Assembly: GCF_905480005.1 (NCBI RefSeq)
Contig: NZ_CAJQOO010000023.1
Coordinates: forward strand, 1-33,133
Source of the DNA: an uncultured Maricaulis sp.
GTDB taxonomy: Bacteria > Pseudomonadota > Alphaproteobacteria > Caulobacterales > Maricaulaceae
Reading direction: 5' to 3'
DNA: 33,133 nucleotides
Part shown: positions 17,147 to 24,892 of the stretch, piece by piece
Numbering within the stretch: the stretch's first letter is position 1
Layout of the letters: the number at the start of each line of letters is the position of its first letter
Notes under the pieces: model-generated
What the model saw: only the letters and a program-made list of their open reading frames with translations
Database searches by the model: none
Told to the model about the DNA's origin: nothing
Position numbers and translations under genes: made by a program

Positions 17147-17869
17147 GTGAGCACACCCCTGAAACTTGCGATCTGGGATATTGACGGCACGATTGTCGAT
17201 AGTCGCCAGGTGATCCAGACAGCCATGGACCGGGCCTTTCGTCGGGCCGGGCTGGGCGGGATCGAATATGATCGGACCCGCACCATTGTCGGATTGGAGC
17301 TGACCGAGGCGGTCACCCGCCTCGCGCCGCCGGACTATCCGGCTGCCAAGGCGGTCGAGCTGGCCACCTTCTACAAGGAAGCCTTCGTCGAACACCGGGC
17401 TGAAGCCGGATTCCAGGAACCACTCTATGACGGCGCCCGGGAGACGATCGAGCGGCTCGCCGATGAGGGCTGGCTGATGGGTGTGGCGACCGGCAAGGCG
17501 CGCCGCGGGCTGGACATCGTCTTTGGTCATCATGATCTGCACCGCTATTTCGATACCTTGCAAACCGTTGATGGCGGTGCCGGCAAGCCGCATCCGCGCA
17601 TGGTGCTGGACGCCATGCGCGAAACCGGTACCGATGCCTTTCAGGCGGTGATGATCGGCGATACCCGGTTCGACATGGAGATGGGCCGCAATGCCGGTGT
17701 CCATACGCTGGGCGTCAGCTGGGGTTTCCACACGCCTGACGAGATCGAGGCGGGTGGCGCTCATTCCATCCATCATGATTTTGCGGCGCTGGACGCCGAG
17801 CTGGATGCCTTCGCCGCGCGCGTGACGAGCGACGAAGCGGCCGGCAAAGCTGCAGGAGTTGAGGCGTGA
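17147..17869 (+). CDS. HAD-superfamily phosphatase (phosphoglycolate phosphatase-like)
   Basis: 240-residue HAD subfamily IA hydrolase. Motif I WDIDGTIVDS (nucleophile Asp11, acid/base Asp13), motif II Thr115 in VATGKA, motif III Lys147 in GKPHP, motif IV MIGDTRFDMEMG (Asp172, Asp176). A helical cap lies between about residues 18 and 95. Start is GTG at 17147 with GGAG at 17133-17136. The substrate is unknown; Gph-like activity is only a guess. The stop overlaps the ATP12 start (GTGA), and the RluC-HAD-ATP12 grouping recurs in alphaproteobacteria. Confidence 0.87.
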   Translation: MSTPLKLAIWDIDGTIVDSRQVIQTAMDRAFRRAGLGGIEYDRTRTIVGLELTEAVTRLAPPDYPAAKAVELATFYKEAFVEHRAEAGFQEPLYDGARETIERLADEGWLMGVATGKARRGLDIVFGHHDLHRYFDTLQTVDGGAGKPHPRMVLDAMRETGTDAFQAVMIGDTRFDMEMGRNAGVHTLGVSWGFHTPDEIEAGGAHSIHHDFAALDAELDAFAARVTSDEAAGKAAGVEA

Positions 17870-18633
17870 CCGAGAATTATGAAACCAAGCCCGGCGTGAA
17901 AATTCCGGCGCGCGAAAATTCGCTGCCCAAACGCTTCTACAAAGAAGTCAGCATCACTGAAGCGGAGGGTGGTTATGCGGTACTGCTCGACGGCCGTCCC
18001 GTGAAGTCGCCGGCCAAACAGGGCCTGACTTTGCCCACCCGGGCGATGGCCGAGCTGGTTGCTGGCGAGTGGGCGGCCCAGGGCGAGCGCATCGATGCGC
18101 CGGCCATGCCAGCCACCCGGCTCTGCTTCGTCGCCATCGACCTGATCCCGGATGCCCGTGACGCGACGATCGCCGAGGTGACAAAATATGCCTCGACGGA
18201 TCTGGTCTGCTTTCGCGCACCGGAACCGCCCGAGCTGGCAGCCGCCCAGGCGGCATCCTGGGATCCGATCATAGCCTGGGCCCGTTCAGCGCTCGACGCG
18301 CATTTCGTGCCGGCCCCGGGTGTGATGCCGGTTGACCCGGACCCGGTGGCCCTTCAGCGTGTTATGCAGCGGGCCGGTGAGTGCGATAACTGGCGTCTGA
18401 CGACCCTGGCGCATGTGACGGCAGTGTGCGGTTCGGCGCTGCTTGGCCTCGCCCTGCTCGACGGCGAGATTGATGGCGAGAAGGCCTTCGTCCTGTCCAC
18501 GCTTGATGAGCATTTCCAGATCAGCCAGTGGGGCGAGGACCATGAAGCGACCGACCGGCTGGCCCGGTTGCGCACGGAATTGCGTGTCATGCATGACGTC
18601 CTGCGCGCATTGGACGCGGCGCCGGCGGCTTGA
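17866..18633 (+). CDS. F1-ATPase assembly chaperone ATP12
   Basis: 255-residue homologue of mitochondrial Atp12, the chaperone that binds the F1 alpha subunit before F1 assembly; found in alphaproteobacteria and mitochondria. Family features: LPKRFYKEVS near residue 25, LDGRPVKSPAKQGLTLPT at about 43-60, AGEWAAQGERI, EVTKYASTDLVCFRAPEP at about 104-121, and the C-terminal LTTLAHVTAVCGSALLGLAL helix. Start GTG at 17866 overlaps the HAD stop by 4 bp, so translation is coupled. Length matches bacterial members. Confidence 0.92.
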   Translation: MTENYETKPGVKIPARENSLPKRFYKEVSITEAEGGYAVLLDGRPVKSPAKQGLTLPTRAMAELVAGEWAAQGERIDAPAMPATRLCFVAIDLIPDARDATIAEVTKYASTDLVCFRAPEPPELAAAQAASWDPIIAWARSALDAHFVPAPGVMPVDPDPVALQRVMQRAGECDNWRLTTLAHVTAVCGSALLGLALLDGEIDGEKAFVLSTLDEHFQISQWGEDHEATDRLARLRTELRVMHDVLRALDAAPAA

Positions 18634-18684
18634 TGCCGGGCGCCAGTGGAGTAGGCTGCGCGCCTCAGTTTTCGGAGACGGATC

Positions 18685-19353
18685 ATGGCGGATACGGCAA
18701 CCACGCAAAGCGGCAAGACCGGCCCCGGCGGCCTGCTGGATTTTGACGCCCTGCGAAACGCGAACCTGCGGACGCAGCCGTATAGTTATTTCGTCGCGGA
18801 CGGCGCTCTCAGCGCGGACGAGGCGGGCGATGTGCGCCGGGATTACCCCGCGATCGACAAGCCAGGCTATCTGCCGCTGTCCAAGCTGGAATCCAGCGGC
18901 GAGTTCAAGCGTCTGATGGAAGACCTCAATTCGGCCGAGCTGGCCCAGGTCCTGACCGAGAAGTTTGGCGTCGACTTCACCGAGAAGCCGCGAATGATCA
19001 CCGTCCGCAAGGTGTCCCAGCTGTCTGACGGTCCGATCCACAATGATTCGAAGTCGAAGATTCTCACCATGCTGACCTATCTCAATGCCGAGTGGGACGG
19101 GACCGGTGCCGGCTGCATCCGCGTGCTCAATGGCCCGAAGGATTTCGAGGACTTCACCGAGGAAGTCCCGCCGCTGGCCGGCTATGTCTTTGCCTTCCTG
19201 CGCGCCGACAACTCCTGGCACGGCCATCTGCCCTTCGAGGGTGAGCGCTATGTGGTGCAGACGACATTCCTGACCTCCCAGGAGGAACTCGATCGCAAGG
19301 AAAACCGCGGCGGTCTGCAATACTTCCTGAAAAAGCTGAACCCGTTCCAGTAG
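18685..19353 (+). CDS. 2-oxoglutarate/Fe(II)-dependent oxygenase
   Basis: 222-residue protein with a double-stranded beta-helix. The iron facial triad is visible as His119-x-Asp121 (GPIHNDSKSK) and distal His179 (NSWHGHLPF), with Arg188 (GERYVVQ) placed to bind 2-oxoglutarate. Members of this branch (prolyl-4-hydroxylase-like, 2OG-FeII_Oxy_3) modify proteins or small molecules; the substrate is not deducible. ATG at 18685 follows GGAGACGGATC. It is followed 5 bp later by the GrpB-like gene, so the two may be one unit. Confidence 0.82.
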   Translation: MADTATTQSGKTGPGGLLDFDALRNANLRTQPYSYFVADGALSADEAGDVRRDYPAIDKPGYLPLSKLESSGEFKRLMEDLNSAELAQVLTEKFGVDFTEKPRMITVRKVSQLSDGPIHNDSKSKILTMLTYLNAEWDGTGAGCIRVLNGPKDFEDFTEEVPPLAGYVFAFLRADNSWHGHLPFEGERYVVQTTFLTSQEELDRKENRGGLQYFLKKLNPFQ

Positions 19354-19358
19354 GTCCG

Positions 19359-19874
19359 ATGACGGTTACCGTCCGCGACTGGGATCCGCGCTGGCCCGAG
19401 CGCTTCGAGCTTGAGCGTGAACGTCTTTGCTCTGTGCTGGGTGACGTCGCCGCGCGCATCGAGCATGTCGGAAGCACGTCCGTACCGGGCCTGGCGGCCA
19501 AGCCCATCATCGACATTCTGGTTGGCACGGACGATCTGGACGCGCTCGACGCCCGCAATGTCGGCATGCGGGACGCGCACTATCAGGTGAAGGGCGAATA
19601 CGGCTTGCCCGGTCGTCGCTATTTCAGGCGTGACGCGGCGGACGGGACGCGGCTCGTCCATATCCACGCCTATCAGCGCGATAGCGATGACTTCCGCCGC
19701 CATCTCGTCTTTCGCGACTATCTGCGAACCCATCCGGATGAGGCCGCGCGCTATGGCGAGCACAAGCTGGCGCTGTCCCGGCGAGCTGGCCTGGGGGGGC
19801 AGCAATACCAGTCAGCCAAGTCTGCTCTCGTTGGTGAAATCGAGGCGCGTGCGCTGGTCTGGGCAGCTAGATAG
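19359..19874 (+). CDS. GrpB family nucleotidyltransferase-like protein
   Basis: 171-residue protein of the GrpB/UPF0157 family. The hallmark IEHVGSTSVPGLAAKPIIDI lies at residues 34-53, a nucleotidyltransferase-type GS...D core, and VHIHAY and HLVFRDYLRTHPDEAARY-like blocks follow. Members are proposed nucleotidyltransferases, but substrates are mostly unknown (some resemble the dephospho-CoA kinase C-terminal fusion). Its 3' end overlaps the convergent membrane-protein gene by 8 bp. Confidence 0.88.
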   Translation: MTVTVRDWDPRWPERFELERERLCSVLGDVAARIEHVGSTSVPGLAAKPIIDILVGTDDLDALDARNVGMRDAHYQVKGEYGLPGRRYFRRDAADGTRLVHIHAYQRDSDDFRRHLVFRDYLRTHPDEAARYGEHKLALSRRAGLGGQQYQSAKSALVGEIEARALVWAAR

Positions 19875-20655
19875 CAGCGAGGGTTCGCAGCGGTCCTTCG
19901 CGGAAGCGCAGACGCCCTTCATCAAGCCGGTTCCAGATCAGGAAGCCGGTGACGATAACCGCCAGTTCCGCCAATTCCTGGAAGATATCGTGACACATCA
20001 GAACGCCGCTCAGGACGAGCAGGGCGCGCAGGGGCATCAGGACACGGTCGCCCCGACGCGCTTCAACGACGGAGCCGAGCCGCGCGGCCAGCACCAGAAG
20101 GCCAAGTCCCAGCGCGTAATAGAGCGCTTCCATGGTCGAGGGCGGGATGTAGTTGTGCAGGTTGAACTCTTCCTGGAGATTCGTCCGCATCACCGCTTCT
20201 GGCGGGGTAAAGCCAAGCCAGTGCTGCCCCCAGCTCACCTCTTCGCCGAAGGCGAGGACCAGGATCAGCGCGGTTATGGCCAGGCTGACGCCGCCGAAGG
20301 CTGTGTCCCGATTGCGTTGCCGGATGCGCTCCGCCGCCAGTATCACGGGGAAGAGCATCAGCAGGATGGTGAGATTCTCGATCAGACCACCATCACCAAC
20401 CTCCGGCCGGAACACGCCAACCAGGGGGCGAACCGAATGATCGAACAGGTTGAGGGCGGCGAGCTGCAGCAGCGCGAACAGAGCCAGCATGTCGAGGTTG
20501 AAGCTCTGGCGGATCATCCCGACCAGGCCGATCTGGGCAACACCGCGCCAGAGGATCTTCACGGTGATGGCGAGCGCGAGCCCGATCGCGAGTGCAAAGC
20601 CGAGTGCCTGCAGGGGCGAGTCGATCGTGCCGTCGGGCGAGAAAAATGAGGTCAT
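19867..20655 (-). CDS. Multi-TM membrane protein with EEVSWGQ...NLHN motif
   Basis: 262-residue integral membrane protein with about six or seven hydrophobic segments (about 15-35, 52-70, 92-108, 120-137, 176-193, 207-222, 228-242). Between TM segments is a highly distinctive polar stretch, FGEEVSWGQHW at 137-147 and NLQEEFNLHN at 159-168, where acidic and histidine residues could form an active site at the membrane surface. I recall such EE(I/V)SWGQ...NLHN proteins as widespread hypothetical proteins; no function known to me. AGGAGG overlapping the upstream stop codon gives the ATG at 20655, so it forms an operon with the acyltransferase-like gene. Confidence 0.72.
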   Translation of the reverse strand: MTSFFSPDGTIDSPLQALGFALAIGLALAITVKILWRGVAQIGLVGMIRQSFNLDMLALFALLQLAALNLFDHSVRPLVGVFRPEVGDGGLIENLTILLMLFPVILAAERIRQRNRDTAFGGVSLAITALILVLAFGEEVSWGQHWLGFTPPEAVMRTNLQEEFNLHNYIPPSTMEALYYALGLGLLVLAARLGSVVEARRGDRVLMPLRALLVLSGVLMCHDIFQELAELAVIVTGFLIWNRLDEGRLRFREGPLRTLAAI

Positions 20656-20668
20656 CGCAATCTGCCTC

Positions 20669-21763
20669 CTAGAACGCGTGCACGGCCGCCCACTTGTCGA
20701 GGCGGCGGAAGGCTTTGCCAGGCCAGTTGGAAACCCGTCCGAGCGGCAGGGCCTGGGCGGTGCGGTCGACAAGCTCACCGGTCCGAACAAGGGCATGCGC
20801 GAATGAGGGCCGCTCCAGCCGCCCCCCGATCACCTCGAAACCGGCATTGGAGAGGCGGCGCTTGAAGTCATAATCGCCTGGCCCGAGATGGATCTCCGTA
20901 ACCCCGCGAGCTTCCAGGAAGCGCGCGATTTCGAGATAAAGTGTCAAGCCCGGGCCCAGCTTGGAGAATTCGGGCCAGTAGACCGGGAACCAGTAGTGCA
21001 GGGCGCGATCCGAGCGCATGCCGAAATGCGCGGCCGCGAGTTCGCCCTTGATCTCCACCGTGGACAGCAGGCCGGCAAATTGCGGTGTGTCGGTGTCGAA
21101 AAGGTCCTCGATCAATTGCCGGGCCCAGCTGGCGACAAAGACATCAAGCGCTCCAGTGCGCCGGTATCGCGCGCGCTTGGTCTCGATGACGGCGCGCAAG
21201 GCTTCGGGACGACGATCGTCCAGGCGGAAGACGACATCATCACCCATCTCGGCCAGCTTGCGCTGTCGAGCGCGGATATTGCGCATCGCCTTGGCATCTT
21301 CGCGGGCGCAATCTTCCAGGAAGCTGTCATATCCGGCCGACAGGTCCGAGACGCAGGAGGTCTCCGGCGCGTGTGTGCCGGCGCGGGCGAAGCTGGCCTG
21401 TTCGGCGAGGGCGCCGTGGAAATTGAAAACCCCGAACCCGGTCCCGGCCAGCGCGGCCTCGACATCCAGATCCGGCGTGTCGGTGATCAGTCCGTGATGG
21501 TCACCGAGCGGGCCACCGATTGGACGGGCAACACCCGAACGGGACAGATGGAGCGGCAGAAATCCGGCAATTGTCCCGTTTCGGTGCAGAATCGCGATGC
21601 GCGTATCGGGGCGGGTGCGAGCGACAGCCCGAGTGAATTCGGTGGTGAAATAGGGCGAACGGAGGGATGGCGTGTTGGCGCGAAACGCGTTCCAGGCCTC
21701 GCATTCCGACGCGCCAAGCCCGTCAATGCTCACAATCTCGGTCTGCATATTGTGGCCGCCCAT
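20669..21763 (-). CDS. CelD/BcsL-like GNAT acetyltransferase (FemAB-type)
   Basis: 364-residue soluble protein. The layout fits the GNAT_6 (CelD/FemAB-like) group: an N-terminal lobe with GTIAGFLPLHLSRSGVARPIGGPLGDHHG, a middle helical region (SFLEDCAREDAKAMRNIRARQRKL), and a GNAT lobe with GELAAAHFGMRSDRALHYWFPVYWPEFSKLGPG at about 240-272 and the LGPGDYDFKRRLSNAGFE end. Members act in polysaccharide or lipid/peptidoglycan modification. ATG at 21763 has GGGGA upstream; ATG at 21748 is an alternative. It is divergent from pccB with a 146-bp gap and 13 bp ahead of the EEVSWGQ membrane protein. Confidence 0.78.
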   Translation of the reverse strand: MGGHNMQTEIVSIDGLGASECEAWNAFRANTPSLRSPYFTTEFTRAVARTRPDTRIAILHRNGTIAGFLPLHLSRSGVARPIGGPLGDHHGLITDTPDLDVEAALAGTGFGVFNFHGALAEQASFARAGTHAPETSCVSDLSAGYDSFLEDCAREDAKAMRNIRARQRKLAEMGDDVVFRLDDRRPEALRAVIETKRARYRRTGALDVFVASWARQLIEDLFDTDTPQFAGLLSTVEIKGELAAAHFGMRSDRALHYWFPVYWPEFSKLGPGLTLYLEIARFLEARGVTEIHLGPGDYDFKRRLSNAGFEVIGGRLERPSFAHALVRTGELVDRTAQALPLGRVSNWPGKAFRRLDKWAAVHAF

Positions 21764-21909
21764 GCGTCAGTCCCCGATCCGGTTCTGCCCGTTGAGCTGC
21801 AAACCACACGCCGCGCGGCCTGTGACTGGCGCACCGGCTTGATTGCGCAAGCGTTCGCGGGTCTGCTATCTGGCGCATAACAAGAATCCCGACGGGGGAA
21901 GGATTGGCC

Positions 21910-23442
21910 ATGAAAGACGTGATCGAACAGCTCGAAGCCAAGCGGGCTGCGGCTCGCATGGGCGGTGGTGAGAAGCGGATCGCCGCGCAGCACACCAAGG
22001 GCAAGCTTTCGGCGCGCGAGCGGATTGAACTCCTGCTGGATGACGGTTCCTTCGAGGAGTGGGACATGTTCGTCGAGCATCGCTGCGTCGATTTCGGCAT
22101 GGCCGAGAAGAAAATCCCCGGCGATGGCGTTGTCACCGGCCATGGCACGATCAATGGCCGCCTGGTCTATCTTTTTTCCAAGGACTTCACCGTTTTTGGC
22201 GGGTCGCTGTCAGAGACCCACGCCCAGAAAATCGTCAAGATCCAGAAGGCCGCCATCCAGAATGGCGCTCCGGTGATCGGGATTTTCGATGCCGGCGGTG
22301 CCCGGATCCAGGAAGGTGTCGCCTCGCTGGGGGGATATGCCGACATTTTCCTGCAGAACACACTGGCGTCTGGAGTCGTGCCGCAAATCTCCATGATCAT
22401 GGGGCCGTGTGCCGGCGGTGATGTCTATTCGCCCGCCATCACGGACTTCATCTTCATGGTGAAGGACACGTCCTACATGTATGTGACCGGCCCCGACGTG
22501 GTGAAGACCGTCACCAATGAGACGGTCACGCATGAGGAGCTGGGCGGCGCCTCCGTCCATGCCAAGAAGTCCGGCGTTGCCGATGGCGCCTTCGAGAATG
22601 ATATCGAGGCCCTGGTCCAGCTGCGTCGCCTGATCGACTTCCTGCCGCTGTCCAATCGCGAAACCCCGCCCAAGCGTCCCAGCCATGATGTGGCTGACCG
22701 TCAGGAGCCCAGCCTCGACACGCTGGTCCCGTCCAACCCGAACAAGCCCTATGACATCAAGGAATTGATCGAGAAGGTGGCGGATGAGGGCGATTTCTTC
22801 GAGATCGCGCCGGACTATGCCGCCAATATCGTCACCGGTTTCGGCCGTCTCGACGGTCAGCCGGTCGGCTTTGTCGCCAATCAGCCGATGTCGCTGGCCG
22901 GTGTGCTCGACAGCGATGCCAGCCGCAAGGCCGGTCGCTTCGTGCGCTTTTGCGACGCCTTCAACATCCCGATCGTTACCTTCGTCGACGTGCCCGGCTT
23001 TCTGCCCGGCACCAAGCAGGAATATGGCGGCCTGATCAAGCACGGCGCCAAACTGCTGTTTGCCTATGCCGAGGCGACCGTGCCCAAGCTCACCGTCATC
23101 ACCCGCAAGGCCTATGGCGGCGCCTATGACGTGATGAGCTCGAAACATCTGCGGGGCGACGTCAACTACGCCTGGCCAACCGCCGAGATCGCCGTGATGG
23201 GCGCCAAGGGCGCCGCCGAGATCATCCACCGCAAGGACGCCGCAGACCCCGACAAGATGGCCGCCCACGCGAAGGAATACGAAGACCGCTTCGCCAACCC
23301 CTTCGTGGCCGCCGGTCGCGGCTATATCGACGACGTCATCATGCCGCACAACACGCGCAAAAGATTGATATCGGCGCTTTGCACGCTTAAGAACAAGAAG
23401 GCGGAAAACCCGTGGAAGAAGCACGATAATATTCCGCTTTAG
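21910..23442 (+). CDS. pccB: Propionyl-CoA carboxylase beta subunit
   Basis: 510-residue biotin-dependent carboxyltransferase, making methylmalonyl-CoA from propionyl-CoA together with the biotin carboxylase/BCCP alpha subunit. N-terminal half: [44 protein letters not shown] and [17 protein letters not shown] (oxyanion-hole glycines). C-terminal half: [41 protein letters not shown] and [22 protein letters not shown]. Length and ending [11 protein letters not shown] fit PccB. ATG at 21910 is preceded by GAAGGA; a TTG two codons upstream is less likely. No pccA lies in the window. Confidence 0.94.
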   Translation: MKDVIEQLEAKRAAARMGGGEKRIAAQHTKGKLSARERIELLLDDGSFEEWDMFVEHRCVDFGMAEKKIPGDGVVTGHGTINGRLVYLFSKDFTVFGGSLSETHAQKIVKIQKAAIQNGAPVIGIFDAGGARIQEGVASLGGYADIFLQNTLASGVVPQISMIMGPCAGGDVYSPAITDFIFMVKDTSYMYVTGPDVVKTVTNETVTHEELGGASVHAKKSGVADGAFENDIEALVQLRRLIDFLPLSNRETPPKRPSHDVADRQEPSLDTLVPSNPNKPYDIKELIEKVADEGDFFEIAPDYAANIVTGFGRLDGQPVGFVANQPMSLAGVLDSDASRKAGRFVRFCDAFNIPIVTFVDVPGFLPGTKQEYGGLIKHGAKLLFAYAEATVPKLTVITRKAYGGAYDVMSSKHLRGDVNYAWPTAEIAVMGAKGAAEIIHRKDAADPDKMAAHAKEYEDRFANPFVAAGRGYIDDVIMPHNTRKRLISALCTLKNKKAENPWKKHDNIPL

Positions 23443-23466
23443 ATTATCGCGTTCGAGGGGGTGAAA

Positions 23467-24750
23467 ATGCGAGTCGGGATTGTGGTCTTGACGGTGCTGG
23501 CTTGGGCGCTTGGCGCGATGGCCCGGGCAGGCGAGCCGGCTTACGGACCTGCGAGTGCGGCGCTTTCGGCGGATGGGGAGCGTATCGCAATCGTCATGCA
23601 CTCGGACGTGCCCGAATTGCTGATCGGCCCTACGGATGCCCCCCTGAGCGCGCTTCGTCGCATCGCGCTCACCGAGCTTGATCTCGATCGGCGTTTCCGG
23701 GTCTCGAGCTACAGCAACGGACCAAGCGTGGTGGAGAATGCGCGCTGGTTCGGCAATGTCACCTGGTTGAATGACGACGAAATTCTGCTGGATGTCTGGA
23801 GCGAAGCGCGTGTCATCCGGGTGCGGCGGGTCGGCGAGTTCCGGCGCTCCGTTATCCTGTCGACTGACGGTGACCTGATCGCTGAATGGCCAGCGGCCTG
23901 GCAGCTTGAATCCCTGATTTCGGGCGATCCTGACCGTGTCCTGATCCGGGAGGCCAGGCTTATAGACCGTCCCAATTACAATTTCGAAGCCAATGAATTC
24001 GGCGTCGATGATGGAACAGGGTATTTTCGCGAACCCTCCGTGACCGCACGGTTCGGGATTCCGATTTATGAGCATCAGCAATGGCTGGACTTGCCGGATG
24101 ATGTCGACCCGCATGACGTTGCGACCGGTGTAGACTCGGCCGCCAATCTCGACGCGATGGGAGTTGTTGAGGTTAGCTATGCCGGATCCGCTGCGCGGAT
24201 GTTCTGGTTTAGCGGGAATGGCCGGGAAATTTTGACGCCTGGTATTATCACCTTGGGCGATCCCGCCGTTTGGCCGGATACCTATCAGTCACATTGGACC
24301 GTCCAGAAACGCGGGCTCGGTGGGCTGCTTCGCGATGGAAGCGGCATTGTCTTCGCGGCCATTCCCCATGAAGACGAGGTTTCGATCCATATTCATGATG
24401 TCCGCACCGGCGAGGTCTCGCAGGTAGTGCTTGAGGGCTTGGTCGACGAGGGCGCGCAAATCGGACTTCGGGGTCGTTGGGAAGCCTTCAACGGTTTCCT
24501 TATGGACCCCAATACCGGCCGTGCCATTGGCGTGGAATGGCGGGATCCCTTGCCGGTACGCTATTATCTCGATGAGCGCTTTGCCGAAATTCAGAGCAGG
24601 GTTGCCGCGCATCTGGAAGGCGACCGGATTGACCTCTGGAGTTGGGATGATGCGCTGGCGCATTTCGTCGTGCGCGCGCGCGGCGTCGAGGGGTCAGCCT
24701 GGTATCTCTATAGCGCGGACACCGATGCGCTACGATCGCTCGCTGACTGA
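23467..24750 (+). CDS. Secreted S9-type beta-propeller protein without peptidase domain
   Basis: 427-residue protein with a signal peptide (residues 1-21, VVLTVLAWALGAMARA). Repeated beta-blades such as AALSADGERIAIV, VTWLNDDEILLDVW and GLLRDGSGIVFAA fit a WD/PD40-like propeller. The segment RAIGVEWRDPLPVRYYLDERFAEIQ and SWDDALAHFVVRARGVEGSAWYLY matches what I recall at the end of the N-terminal propeller of S9 (prolyl oligopeptidase-like) peptidases. The protein stops there: no GxSxGG nucleophile or alpha/beta-hydrolase domain follows in any frame. ATG at 23467 has GAGGGG 6 bp upstream; GTG at 23461 is too close to it. Either an inactive propeller or a decayed peptidase. Confidence 0.6.
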   Translation: MRVGIVVLTVLAWALGAMARAGEPAYGPASAALSADGERIAIVMHSDVPELLIGPTDAPLSALRRIALTELDLDRRFRVSSYSNGPSVVENARWFGNVTWLNDDEILLDVWSEARVIRVRRVGEFRRSVILSTDGDLIAEWPAAWQLESLISGDPDRVLIREARLIDRPNYNFEANEFGVDDGTGYFREPSVTARFGIPIYEHQQWLDLPDDVDPHDVATGVDSAANLDAMGVVEVSYAGSAARMFWFSGNGREILTPGIITLGDPAVWPDTYQSHWTVQKRGLGGLLRDGSGIVFAAIPHEDEVSIHIHDVRTGEVSQVVLEGLVDEGAQIGLRGRWEAFNGFLMDPNTGRAIGVEWRDPLPVRYYLDERFAEIQSRVAAHLEGDRIDLWSWDDALAHFVVRARGVEGSAWYLYSADTDALRSLAD

Positions 24751-24827
24751 GACCGCCTTTCCCGCAGCCTTTGCGTGACGGTTCGGCAGCCCCCGATGCC
24801 GTGGGTAGTCGTCTGCCCCGTATCATT

Positions 24828-24843
24828 TTGTTGGCGCTAACAA
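24828..24843. promoter_or_regulatory. LacI-family-like operator
   Basis: TTGTTGGCGCTAACAA is a 16-bp inverted repeat with one mismatched pair around a central GC, the half-site pattern TGTTAGC-GCTAACA of LacI/GalR regulators (Caulobacter XylR uses a closely similar site). It lies 49 bp before the ATG of the serine hydrolase gene. No LacI regulator is encoded in the window. Inference from pattern only. Confidence 0.45.
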
Positions 24844-24892
24844 CGGTCTGTGACAGGCTTTCCACCCATCAAGGACAAACCGGGAGACTGGC

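Noticed and set aside
22210-24114. 634-codon open frame on the minus strand opposite pccB
   Set aside because: Antisense shadow of pccB and the propeller gene; composition is His/Gly/Asp-rich with no domain, typical of high-GC antisense frames.
24750-24892. Frameshift that would restore an S9 peptidase domain
   Set aside because: Neither alternative frame after the stop encodes peptidase-like sequence, and the next gene starts at 24893.
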